The notes under the pieces were generated by a model, which was not told the origin of the DNA, ran no database searches, and worked only from the letters and a program-made list of their open reading frames with translations. The position numbers and the translations under genes are program-made. A stretch of 51,717 nucleotides of DNA from Elusimicrobiota bacterium. Lineage in GTDB: Bacteria; Elusimicrobiota; Elusimicrobia; UBA1565; UBA9628. The DNA lies in NCBI GenBank assembly GCA_027451985.1, contig DAIDHS010000019.1, forward strand, positions 1 through 51,717, written 5' to 3'. Below, piece by piece: positions 1 to 7,013 of this stretch; the first letter of the stretch is position 1, and the number at the start of each line of letters is the position of its first letter.

Positions 1-60
1 GAAAAAGGAGCAAAAAGAAAAAAGGAACGGCCGACGACGGCTACTCCTTCGGTAACATCC

Positions 61-1077
61 TTAACTGATTTGACAGGTGGGCTGCAGGGTTTCGGGAAGG
101 GGGGCGCCGGGGGCCTGGGAGGAGGGCGCCGCTTCCTTAATAACGGCGGCCGCTTGCCGGCGCTTCCAGGCGAAAACCAGAAAGCCCGCCGTGGCCCAGG
201 TGAGCTCCCGGATGTGGCGGATGAGGCCGAAGGCCAGGCCTTTGGCCGCCGGGAATCCCAGCCACATGAAAATGGCCGTTTTCCCGGCTTCCTGCGTGCC
301 CACCTTGGCGGGCACCATGAAGAAGATGGAGTCGATGATATTGGAGAGCACCTCGATGGCCAGGGCCGTCGCGGCGGTGATGTGCATGCCCAGGAAATGG
401 CAGATGACGAAGGCCTCTAAGGCTCCGGCCGAGTAGCCGACCACGAAGAGCATCAGGCTGATGGAAAACCGGATCGGGTGGGACACCAGGTAATCGGCCA
501 TCCCCTCCTTGGCCTCGCGCCACTTGCCCTTGGTGAAGAATATCGATTTGGGGCTGGCCGCCAAATAAAGCGCCACGCATAGGAAAATGAGCATGCCGAA
601 AGCCGCCAAGGTCGCGTACTTGCGCTCCCGCAAGGACAGGAAGCTCAGCCGATCGTCCAGCACGAAAATAATGCCGCACAGGATGAAGAGCATCTGCGCG
701 ATGGATTGGGAAAACTTGGCCACGAACACGCTGGCGTTTTTGACGGTCTCCGGCGCGGCGTCGCCCAGCACCACCGGGCGGATGAATTCCCCGGCGACGC
801 TGCCGCTGGGCGTGAGGTAGTTGACGCCGTCGCCGGCGATGCGGCCCAGGAACAATTTGTAGAGCGGGATGCGGCGCTCGTCCTGGGGCTTGAAGCAGAA
901 GCGCCAAGCCTGGGAATTGAAGAACTGATCGCAGAACTGCAGGGGCAAAACGGCGGCGAAGCCCCAGCCGAAGAGCCGGATCTGCGTGAAAACGACGTGC
1001 GGGTTGAACTTCCAAACGAGATAGCCGATGGTGGCAAAGCCCGCGACCAGGATGACCCGCTCAAGCCACTTCATCAT
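61..1077 (-). CDS. HpnL-like / UPF0104 polytopic membrane protein
   Basis: A 338-residue integral membrane protein with about eight hydrophobic segments. It resembles the lysylphosphatidylglycerol synthase/UPF0104 transmembrane family, to which the hopanoid-associated protein HpnL belongs. The stretch GRIAGDGVNYLTPSGSVAGEF (roughly residues 78-98) is the typical conserved Gly/Pro segment of that family. Members are thought to move or handle lipids in the inner membrane, but no biochemical role is established for HpnL. The start ATG overlaps the hpnI stop codon as ATGA (1074-1077), so the two genes are translationally coupled. Assignment to HpnL rests on the family resemblance plus the hpnI/hpnJ context. 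Confidence 0.75.
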   Translation of the reverse strand: MMKWLERVILVAGFATIGYLVWKFNPHVVFTQIRLFGWGFAAVLPLQFCDQFFNSQAWRFCFKPQDERRIPLYKLFLGRIAGDGVNYLTPSGSVAGEFIRPVVLGDAAPETVKNASVFVAKFSQSIAQMLFILCGIIFVLDDRLSFLSLRERKYATLAAFGMLIFLCVALYLAASPKSIFFTKGKWREAKEGMADYLVSHPIRFSISLMLFVVGYSAGALEAFVICHFLGMHITAATALAIEVLSNIIDSIFFMVPAKVGTQEAGKTAIFMWLGFPAAKGLAFGLIRHIRELTWATAGFLVFAWKRRQAAAVIKEAAPSSQAPGAPLPETLQPTCQIS

Positions 1078-2300
1078 GTCTTCGCCGCCGCCATCAGGGA
1101 GCGAGCCGCTCCGGCGCCGCGCTCATCCGAGGCGACGAGCCGTCCGCCGGATCCGATTTGGTAGGGCCTTCCGCGCCAGACCACGGGCGAGGATTTCCAG
1201 CCCTGGAACCAGGCCAAAAAGCCGAGCCACTCGCCGACGGGCAGAAGGAGCGCGGTCTTAAGCGGCGGCGCGGCGCCAAATCCCTCCGCGGACAAGGCGG
1301 TCATGCCGGCCGCTTTGGCCAGCAGAAGGGCGCAGGCCAACTCCGCGGCGGGCAGGCTCCAGCCCGCGAGAGCGACGCGCAGCGTCAGCAGCGAGAAGCC
1401 TTGCAGAAAAAACGTTCCCAGGTAGCCGCCCGGCTGGCAGACGCGGATGGTGCGCGCCCATCGTTCCTGGTGGCTCAGGTAATCCGAGAAGCGCGAGAGA
1501 TGCGGCACGGATTCGATGAGCGCGCTGGAAAACGCCACCTGGTAGCCCGCGACTTCCATGAGCCGGCCCATCAGAAAGTCCTCGGCCAAATGGTTCGCGA
1601 GGCTCCGAAATCCCCCGATTTTTTGAAACGCCTCGGCCCTCACCGCGATGGCCGCGCCCATGGCGAAGGTCATGCCGAAGCTGGCGGCGGTCAAGGATTG
1701 CGGCAAAAACTGGGCGTTGACCGACAAGGCTTCAAGGCTTTCCCACGGGTTGGACGGGCTGGCGATGCGGTAGAAGCAGCTGGCCAGGCCCACGCCGGGG
1801 TCTTCAAAGGCCGCGGCGCAGCGCCGCACGAAGTCGGGTTTGACCCGCACGTCCGAGTCGGCCATGAGGACGATGTCCGCCGTAAGGCGCTCCTCGGCGC
1901 CGGCCAGGCTGTTGATTTTGGGGTTATAGCCCACCGACGCCTTCGAAATGACGACTTCGCTCGGCACGTCGGGGAAGTCCCGGCGCACGCGCTCGATGAC
2001 GGGCAGGGCCGGATCTGCGGGGTCTTCGAGCGTGAAGTAAACGCGCAGGCCCGGATAATCCTGCCGGAAAAAGCTGGCCAGGTTCTCGTAGAGGTTGCGA
2101 TCAAGCCCCCTGATGGGCTTGAGGACCGCCACGGAGGGGGTGAAGTTCCGCGCGGCCGGCTTGACTCGGAGCCTGCGCAAAAAGCGCAGCGCCGCGAAGG
2201 CGGAGAAGACGGCAAAGGCCAGGGAGAAAAAACCCGCGACCCACGCGACGGCGTCCAAGGACGCCCCGGCCATCCGCAGCAAGTGATGAACGGCTGGCAT
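1074..2300 (-). CDS. hpnI: HpnI-type hopanoid glycosyltransferase
   Basis: A 408-residue family 2 / ceramide-glucosyltransferase-like enzyme. It has an N-terminal membrane anchor (about residues 12-40), a GT-A domain opening with VLKPIRGLD, the metal-site region LMADSDVRV, the AEDFLMG segment, the QERWAR motif (the (Q/R)xxRW signature of GT21-like enzymes) and C-terminal membrane helices. In the known pathway HpnI adds N-acetylglucosamine to bacteriohopanetetrol, HpnK deacetylates it and HpnJ converts the glucosamine to a cyclitol ether. The gene lies 6 nt after hpnJ and overlaps the downstream hpnL-like gene. Identity is strengthened by hpnJ next door; a generic GT2 would be the alternative. 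Confidence 0.85.
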   Translation of the reverse strand: MPAVHHLLRMAGASLDAVAWVAGFFSLAFAVFSAFAALRFLRRLRVKPAARNFTPSVAVLKPIRGLDRNLYENLASFFRQDYPGLRVYFTLEDPADPALPVIERVRRDFPDVPSEVVISKASVGYNPKINSLAGAEERLTADIVLMADSDVRVKPDFVRRCAAAFEDPGVGLASCFYRIASPSNPWESLEALSVNAQFLPQSLTAASFGMTFAMGAAIAVRAEAFQKIGGFRSLANHLAEDFLMGRLMEVAGYQVAFSSALIESVPHLSRFSDYLSHQERWARTIRVCQPGGYLGTFFLQGFSLLTLRVALAGWSLPAAELACALLLAKAAGMTALSAEGFGAAPPLKTALLLPVGEWLGFLAWFQGWKSSPVVWRGRPYQIGSGGRLVASDERGAGAARSLMAAAKT

Positions 2301-2306
2301 TGCCGT

Positions 2307-3797
2307 CTAGGCGGCGATCTTCTCCGGTTCCGTTTTGGCCTTGTCGGTCTGCGCGGTCGCCGCCGCGGCGGGAGCGTGGTTGCCCCGCTTGCGCAGATAG
2401 TTCAAGAACTCCTTGCCTTCGCGCAGGCGCCGCTGGCGCTCGGCCGAGTCCTTGATCATCCCGCCCAGCATGCGCAGGATGGGCTTGGGGCGGAAGTAGA
2501 ACTTGGAGTACATCTTCGAAACCGCGTCGTTGATCTCCTCGGCGCTCAAGTGCGGGTACTGCAGCGTCGCTTCCTGGAAGCCGTCGCCGCGGACCATGGA
2601 GTCGTTCTTGAACCACTTGTTCTGCGTAGCCTGGCGGTAGAGCTCGGTGCCGGGGTAAGCCGCGGCCAGGGAGACCTGGATGGTGTTGACGTCCAATTCC
2701 TGCGCGTAGCGCAGGGTCTCCTGCATGGTTTCCTTGGTCTCGCCGGGCAGGCCCAGGATGAAGGTGCCGTGGATGACGATGCCGAGCTTGCGGCAGTTCT
2801 TGGTGAACTCCTTGGCGATGTCGATGCGCACGCCCTTCTTGATGTTGTTGAGCACCTGCTGGTTGCCGGACTCGTAGCCGACCAGGAGAAGGCGCAGGCC
2901 GTTTTCCTTAAAGGTCTTCAAATACTGGTAGGGCACGTTGGCGCGGGAGTTGCACGACCACATGATGCCGAGCTTGCCCAGGCCCTTGGCGATTTCGACC
3001 GCGCGCGGCAAATCGGCCGTGAAGGTGTCGTCGTCGAAGAAGAATTCCTTGACCTGCGGGAACATCTCCTTGGCGCGGGCCATCTCCGCGATGACGCTCT
3101 TGGCGCTGCGGGTGCGGTAGACGTGTCCGCCCACGGTCTGGGGCCACAAGCAGAACGTGCAGCGCGCGGGGCAGCCGCGGCCGGTGTAGATGGAGACGTA
3201 GGGGTGCTTCAAGTAGCCGATGTAGTAGTTCTCGATGGTCAAGTCCCGCTTGTAGACGTCAAGCACGCTTGGCAGCGCGTCCATGTCGGGGATGAACTCC
3301 CGGTCGGCGTTGTGCTCGATTGAGCCGCCGGGGGCGCGGTAGCTCAGGCCCCTGATTTCGGCGTAGGGCTTGCCTTGGGCCACTTCCAAAAGCGTGTAGT
3401 CGAACTCCTCGCGGCCGACGAAGTCGATGGCCGGAGCGCCCTTCAAGGACTCCTCGGGCATGACCGCCACGTGCGCGCCCACCATGCCGATGACCATCTC
3501 GGGGTAGGCGTCGCGCAGGGCCTGGGCCACCTTGGCGTCGTTCTCGAAGGAGGGGGTGGAGGTGTGCAGCACGCACATCTCGAAGCCCTTGGCGCGCTGA
3601 AGAACCTCGGCCAGGCTCAGGTCGTCCGCCGGGGCGTCGATGAGCTTGGAGTTGGAGATGAGCGCCGCGGGCTGGGCGAGCCACGTCGGATACCAGAAGG
3701 ATTTGATTTCCCGCCGCGCCTGATAGCGCGAGCCCGCGCCGCCGTCAAAGCCGGAGTAGGACGGGGGATTCAAGAAAAGCGTTCTCATCGTGGACAT
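2307..3797 (-). CDS. hpnJ: HpnJ-type B12-binding radical SAM enzyme
   Basis: A 496-residue protein with an N-terminal cobalamin-binding-like Rossmann domain (about residues 1-160, MRTLFLNPPSYSGFDGG at the start) and a radical SAM core bearing the CxxxCxxC cluster motif in GRGCPARCTFCLWPQ. The opening and the CLWPQ context match HpnJ, which forms the bacteriohopanetetrol cyclitol ether head group. First gene of the leftward hopanoid operon. Translation may start at Met1 or at Met4; an AGGAG lies 12 nt before Met1. The last 35 residues are Ala/Lys-rich and probably disordered. Confidence 0.88.
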   Translation of the reverse strand: MSTMRTLFLNPPSYSGFDGGAGSRYQARREIKSFWYPTWLAQPAALISNSKLIDAPADDLSLAEVLQRAKGFEMCVLHTSTPSFENDAKVAQALRDAYPEMVIGMVGAHVAVMPEESLKGAPAIDFVGREEFDYTLLEVAQGKPYAEIRGLSYRAPGGSIEHNADREFIPDMDALPSVLDVYKRDLTIENYYIGYLKHPYVSIYTGRGCPARCTFCLWPQTVGGHVYRTRSAKSVIAEMARAKEMFPQVKEFFFDDDTFTADLPRAVEIAKGLGKLGIMWSCNSRANVPYQYLKTFKENGLRLLLVGYESGNQQVLNNIKKGVRIDIAKEFTKNCRKLGIVIHGTFILGLPGETKETMQETLRYAQELDVNTIQVSLAAAYPGTELYRQATQNKWFKNDSMVRGDGFQEATLQYPHLSAEEINDAVSKMYSKFYFRPKPILRMLGGMIKDSAERQRRLREGKEFLNYLRKRGNHAPAAAATAQTDKAKTEPEKIAA

Positions 3798-3868
3798 GTC
3801 GTTTGGCGTCTCCTTGCGTCTGTTCCAAGGCCTTATGTAGGGCGAGCCGAGGGCTTGTCTATTTTACC

Positions 3869-3892
3869 AAAAAACAGGCTTTAACGCGCCTG
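3869..3892 (-). terminator. Rho-independent terminator after the Arg-rich lipoprotein gene
   Basis: On the minus strand CAGGC, an 8-nt loop, GCCTG and then six Ts. It lies just downstream of the lipoprotein stop codon (3911) and upstream of hpnJ. It should separate the lipoprotein transcript from the hopanoid operon. The stem is only 5 bp. Confidence 0.6.
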
Positions 3893-3910
3893 GAATTTTC
3901 CGCGAGCAGC

Positions 3911-4816
3911 TTAGTCGTCCCGCCGACGCCAGCGCTTGGGGCGCCGGGGGCGGACGACGCGGGCGTGGCGGACGGGGCGGCGGCGCCGCTGGAACCATCG
4001 TCTGCGCGCGGGCCTGTAGGGGCGGCGGACGCGGTGAATCGGCCGCTTGAACGCGCGGGGGAAGCGCTGCCGCACGCGCGGCTCGATGGTGGACCACGTC
4101 GTGCGCGTGGTGCGCAGCTGCGGATGCTGGACATAATAAGCCCGCATGGGCCGGGCCACGGCGGTGACGTTGTTGATGTAGGTTCTGGCCGCGACGGAGC
4201 CGGGCGCGTAGACGTAAGTCGGCGACAAGATCACGATCTGCTTTTGATAGGCCACGTACTGCCGGGCGAAGAAGAAATTGACGTCGTCCGTCACCGGGGG
4301 CGGCGCGGGCGCGGGGGCCGCGGAGGCGGACGCCTCGGCCTCGGGATTTTGCGCGGAGGCGAAGCTCGTGAGCTGCGGCGAGCTGCCGATGAAGTCCTGA
4401 TAGCGCTTCAACTCCTCCATGAACGGAGCGCTGGCCAGGGCCTTAATCTGCGCGGGGTCGACCGTGTTCTGGGCCTGCACGCACGCGTCGTAGTTGATGG
4501 CGACGGTGGCGTAGCCCTCGAAGCTCCCGTTGGCGTCCGCCACGTAATGGTTCTCGACGCGGGCGCGCTTGGGCACGAACGAGCATTCGTTCGCGAGGTC
4601 CTGGATGGCCATGCCCTCGGCCGCGAATTGCGCCTGGTTGGGGTTGAACTCCTGGGCTTCGCCGAGGTAGACGATGTAGCCGTTGTCCACGAGGCGCGCC
4701 GGCTCCTGGGTCCAGGCCGGCCGGCGGGGGACGCTCGCGCAGCCGCCGAAGACGGCGATGAGCGCGAGGAAAATCGCGGCGCGCGTTTCTGCGGGATGGC
4801 GGGCTATTTTCCCCAC
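3911..4816 (-). CDS. LPP20-like lipoprotein with an Arg-rich tail
   Basis: A 301-residue predicted lipoprotein: basic n-region, hydrophobic core, lipobox-like FGGC with the lipidated Cys near residue 26. The following ~100 residues (AWTQEPARLVDNGYIVYLGE onward) resemble LPP20/Plp-type lipoprotein domains with a YLG/EAQ pattern. A low-complexity Ala/Pro linker sits near residue 165. The last ~60 residues are extremely Arg-rich (for example RRRWFQRRRRPVRH), which is odd for an envelope protein. The start is GTG at 4816, placed where a promoter would start the RNA. Function unknown. Confidence 0.7.
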   Translation of the reverse strand: MGKIARHPAETRAAIFLALIAVFGGCASVPRRPAWTQEPARLVDNGYIVYLGEAQEFNPNQAQFAAEGMAIQDLANECSFVPKRARVENHYVADANGSFEGYATVAINYDACVQAQNTVDPAQIKALASAPFMEELKRYQDFIGSSPQLTSFASAQNPEAEASASAAPAPAPPPVTDDVNFFFARQYVAYQKQIVILSPTYVYAPGSVAARTYINNVTAVARPMRAYYVQHPQLRTTRTTWSTIEPRVRQRFPRAFKRPIHRVRRPYRPARRRWFQRRRRPVRHARVVRPRRPKRWRRRDD

Positions 4817-4822
4817 GCGGGA

Positions 4823-4828
4823 ATTATA
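4823..4828 (-). promoter_or_regulatory. -10 box (TATAAT) of the Arg-rich lipoprotein gene
   Basis: A perfect TATAAT on the minus strand ends 6 nt before the GTG start at 4816. No convincing -35 is visible at 16-18 nt. The transcript would begin at or next to the start codon, leaving no leader. Confidence 0.5.
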
Positions 4829-4937
4829 CTACTTGGCGCTCTCTTCTTGAGTCCGCCGCCGCCTGCGGCCCTTGTCTAAGGTCACAAATTGGGGATGCGG
4901 CTTTCGAGCGCGTCGGCCGGAATGAGGGCGTCCATGC

Positions 4938-5204
4938 TCAGGCCTTGGGCCTAGGGCGAAAGCGCGCGTTGAGCCGGTCCTCGATCCACATCTTGATGAC
5001 CGCCTGCCGGGAGACGTTCAATTTCACGGCCTCGCGGTCCAACCGGGCGACCATCCAGGCGGGGAAATCCACGTTGACGCGCTTGACCGCCGTGGCCTTG
5101 CCGAAGTCGAGGTAGGGGAAAAGGTCCTCGCCCCGCTCGAACTTGGCGTCGAAGGCCGCCGCCGATATTTTTTTAATGGCTTTTTTCCCCGATGAACGCT
5201 TCAT
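4938..5204 (-). CDS. brnA: BrnA-family ribbon-helix-helix antitoxin
   Basis: An 88-residue protein starting at MKRSSGKK. The C-terminal part (VNVDFPAWMVARLDREAVK, then NVSRQAVIKMWIEDRL) is the ribbon-helix-helix module of BrnA/CopG-like antitoxins. A GGGAG-type ribosome-binding site lies just upstream, inside the toxin remnant. BrnA antitoxins neutralise BrnT, a RelE-fold ribonuclease, and repress their own operon. The reading frame stays open further upstream, but this Met is chosen because the overlap with the end of brnT is the usual BrnTA arrangement. The partner toxin here is broken, so this is an orphan antitoxin. Confidence 0.8.
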   Translation of the reverse strand: MKRSSGKKAIKKISAAAFDAKFERGEDLFPYLDFGKATAVKRVNVDFPAWMVARLDREAVKLNVSRQAVIKMWIEDRLNARFRPRPKA

Positions 5205-5313
5205 AAATTCTCTCCCACCGGCCGTCGGCGCGGTGGCAGCTGATGAGCCTGATGACGGCGCCCCGCCGCGTGTTCGCGGCGTCCTTCGCCGGATCGTATT
5301 CAAACGCGTCCAT
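5173..5313 (-). pseudogene. brnT: Internally deleted BrnT toxin remnant
   Basis: A 46-codon frame too short to be a working toxin. Its start, MDAFEYDPAKDAANTRR, matches the N-terminus of BrnT (family pattern FEWDPxKAxxNxxKH). After GAV it continues as IRLISCHRADGRWERIYEAF, matching the C-terminal RIISxRxAxxxERxxYE part. About 50 central residues are missing between them, yet the frame stays open and its end overlaps brnA as in intact loci. I infer an in-frame internal deletion that disarmed the ribonuclease while keeping promoter, operator and antitoxin. Confidence 0.75.
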
Positions 5314-5318
5314 AGTAA

Positions 5319-5333
5319 GTATAACAGTTATAC
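5319..5333. promoter_or_regulatory. Palindromic operator upstream of brnTA
   Basis: GTATAAC-A-GTTATAC is a perfect inverted repeat with 7-bp arms around one base, 5 bp upstream of the brnT start. It contains a -10-like element. BrnA-type antitoxins autoregulate through such palindromes, so this is the likely operator/promoter. Seen directly; the binding is inferred. Confidence 0.6.
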
Positions 5334-5439
5334 CATCATGAATCAAGGCGTCCCGCTTTGTCTACGACTTGCCCCGCGCGAAAGTTCCGCCGCCAAAAGA
5401 GTCCGGCGCGCCCTTGAAATCGGGGGGATTGCCGCCTAG

Positions 5440-5630
5440 ACCTGCCTAGACACCACCCCACCTATAGGTCTACCTACCACCCCCCACCTAGGTGGGGGGT
5501 GGTAGGGGTGGTGGTATACACCCCCCTAGACATGTCTGAAAGGGAAAATATAAGCGGTTATTTGGGGGGACCACCCTAGACACCACCCCCACCTAGGTAG
5601 GGGGTGGTGGGGGTGGTAGGTGTCTAAACC
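5440..5630. repeat. Cluster of GC-rich palindromes
   Basis: This non-coding stretch holds a perfect 34-bp palindrome (5473-5506, centred on CCTAGG, arms of C-runs pairing with G-runs). A second imperfect hairpin (5581-5609, also centred on CCTAGG, one bulged base) is flanked by inverted TAGACACC (5577-5584) and GGTGTCTA (5619-5626). The block TAGACACCACCCC recurs at 5447 and 5577 as a direct repeat. G-runs on the right arms could also form G-quadruplexes. No coding potential was seen from 5314 to 5652. Confidence 0.8.
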
Positions 5631-5652
5631 CGATCACCGCCTTTGGCGGGTC

Positions 5653-6072
5653 CTAGGGCGGCTCCATGATCTGGCGGATGGCCTCAAAGAGAGACAGGAT
5701 GTGCTTGTCATGTCTTTTCAGCTTCCTATCCATTTTCCGCTCAAGATCCGCCAGCTTTTGCGCCAGTTCCTTGTGCGTGGAGATGATCTCCCGCAGCCGC
5801 ACGAATGCCCGCGCGATCTGGATGCTCGCCTCGATGGCGATGGGGGTATGCAGAACGGACGAAAGCATCACGGTGCCGTGCTCGGTAAAGACATAAGAAA
5901 GATGGCGCCGCCCGCCGCGCCCGCTCTTTGAGATCGCGGATTGCGATCTCAAAGACATGGTCTCCTCTTTCGTCAGCCGGACGTCCTGCCCAAGCTCGGC
6001 TGGTCGCAGCCGTAGAGTTGGGCGATTGAGCGGCAAAAAACTTCCCTTGAAAACGCGGCGTGGGAGGGCCAT
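5653..6072 (-). pseudogene. Truncated/frameshifted ORF6N-domain protein
   Basis: The frame from RLTKEETMSLRSQ through GGRRHLSYVFTEHGTVMLSSVL, the amphipathic IQIARAFVRLRE helix, to the closing FEAIRQIMEPP is the C-terminal two thirds of an ORF6N-domain (phage antirepressor-like DNA-binding) protein. The first ~45 residues of the open frame do not fit the family. In another frame just upstream the sequence reads IAQLYGCD, like the family's DLAxLYGV motif. The N-terminal part has therefore been shifted out of frame and partly deleted. I call it a decayed gene; a short product from an internal start cannot be excluded. Confidence 0.7.
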
Positions 6073-6147
6073 AATTACAAAACGTGGCTTAAGCTTGAGA
6101 AGCGAGTGCTGAAAATTAGCTGAACCACTAAAGTAGAGGAGGCTTAG

Positions 6148-6378
6148 ATGGGGATTGTTGTATTCGGCTGGATCGCCGGGACTATCGTTAATGGGATGGT
6201 CGCTGAGGAAAAGGGGAGGTCGGTAGGATGGGCGATCGCTGTGTCCCTGCTGTGTTCGCCCCTGACCTCATACATGTATTTGCTTGCCGTGCCTCCTATC
6301 GACATCGCAGAGGATGAGTCCGAATCGGATGTATCTGGGAGGACTCAAGAAAATCTTAAAGCGCAGAGCGCTCATTAG
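6148..6378 (+). CDS. Small membrane protein (76 aa)
   Basis: Preceded by an AGAGGAGG ribosome-binding site 6-7 nt before the ATG, which makes this short frame believable. The product has two hydrophobic segments (residues 3-18 and 28-50) separated by EEKGRSVGWA, similar to the KGRSxxGW loop found in many small two-helix membrane proteins of unknown function. The C-terminal 25 residues are acidic and polar. It stands alone between the ORF6N remnant and a non-coding stretch. Confidence 0.6.
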   Translation: MGIVVFGWIAGTIVNGMVAEEKGRSVGWAIAVSLLCSPLTSYMYLLAVPPIDIAEDESESDVSGRTQENLKAQSAH

Positions 6379-7013
6379 GCGAGGAGCGATTGAGCGGCGC
6401 AGAAGTGAGCTCTCGGAATTAGCTGAGTCGCTATACTCATCGCAAGCAGTCTATCAGCCAGGATTTTTTTTGTCAAATTTCTTTCGGGGGCCATTTCTGC
6501 TTCTGAAAATAGATGGCCTAGGGCGAACTGAGCGAAAATGGTTCGGTGTTGTGTGGTCGTGGTTGCGGCGGGGAATAGACAAACTGTGAAAGAAACTCGG
6601 TGAGGAGCGATTCCGTTTACTCCACAGTGCAGGGACTGGCCATTTCGGATGTTTGAAGCGGAGCGCGCAAATCAAAACTAGGACTGGGATGAAGACAACT
6701 GACCAATAGGCAAAGGATAAATGGAGAAGCGAGGCTGATATGGTCAGGTTTAGATTAAGTTGAGGTGCAAAAACAATCATACTCTTATATACGTGAAATC
6801 TGATCTTTTTATACTTTCTTTGATTGTTAGGGACAGAGGTCTATTTCATCATAGAGCAAGTAATTTAGATGTCAAGAATATATTCTGTCCCGGTTGAAAA
6901 TATTTTTGTCAATCATTTTTTAACTGTACTAGCGGGGACCTTGAAAAAATGCGCGGAACGGGCTATACACATTTGTCGGAATCACGATATTGGCCTTTCA
7001 AGGGGGCTAAACT
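6379..7013. other. Non-coding stretch in the accessory island
   Basis: No frame here has convincing coding character. The composition is AT-richer than the flanks, especially 6760-6960. A sequence around 6402-6432 resembles 6099-6129 (both include AATTAGCTGA), and GCGATTGAGCGGC occurs at 6022 and 6386, so the small membrane gene is bracketed by diverged direct repeats. A GGGGGC element lies shortly before the phosphoesterase start. Confidence 0.5.

Noticed and set aside
1-60. Start of another gene at the left edge
   Set aside because: The A/T-rich 60 nt contain no start codon with an adequate frame; the next operon gene must lie outside.
1158-3323. Very long open frame on the plus strand opposite hpnI and hpnJ
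   Set aside because: It lies antisense to two clear genes. Its product is rich in Arg, Gly and Ala with no domain, as expected when GC-rich genes are read in the complementary frame.
5440-5630. Insertion-sequence ends
   Set aside because: No transposase or target-site duplication is visible around the palindromes.
6284-6780. Two overlapping short frames (6284-6589 plus, 6454-6780 minus)
   Set aside because: No ribosome-binding site, no family resemblance and unbalanced composition. Treated as non-coding.
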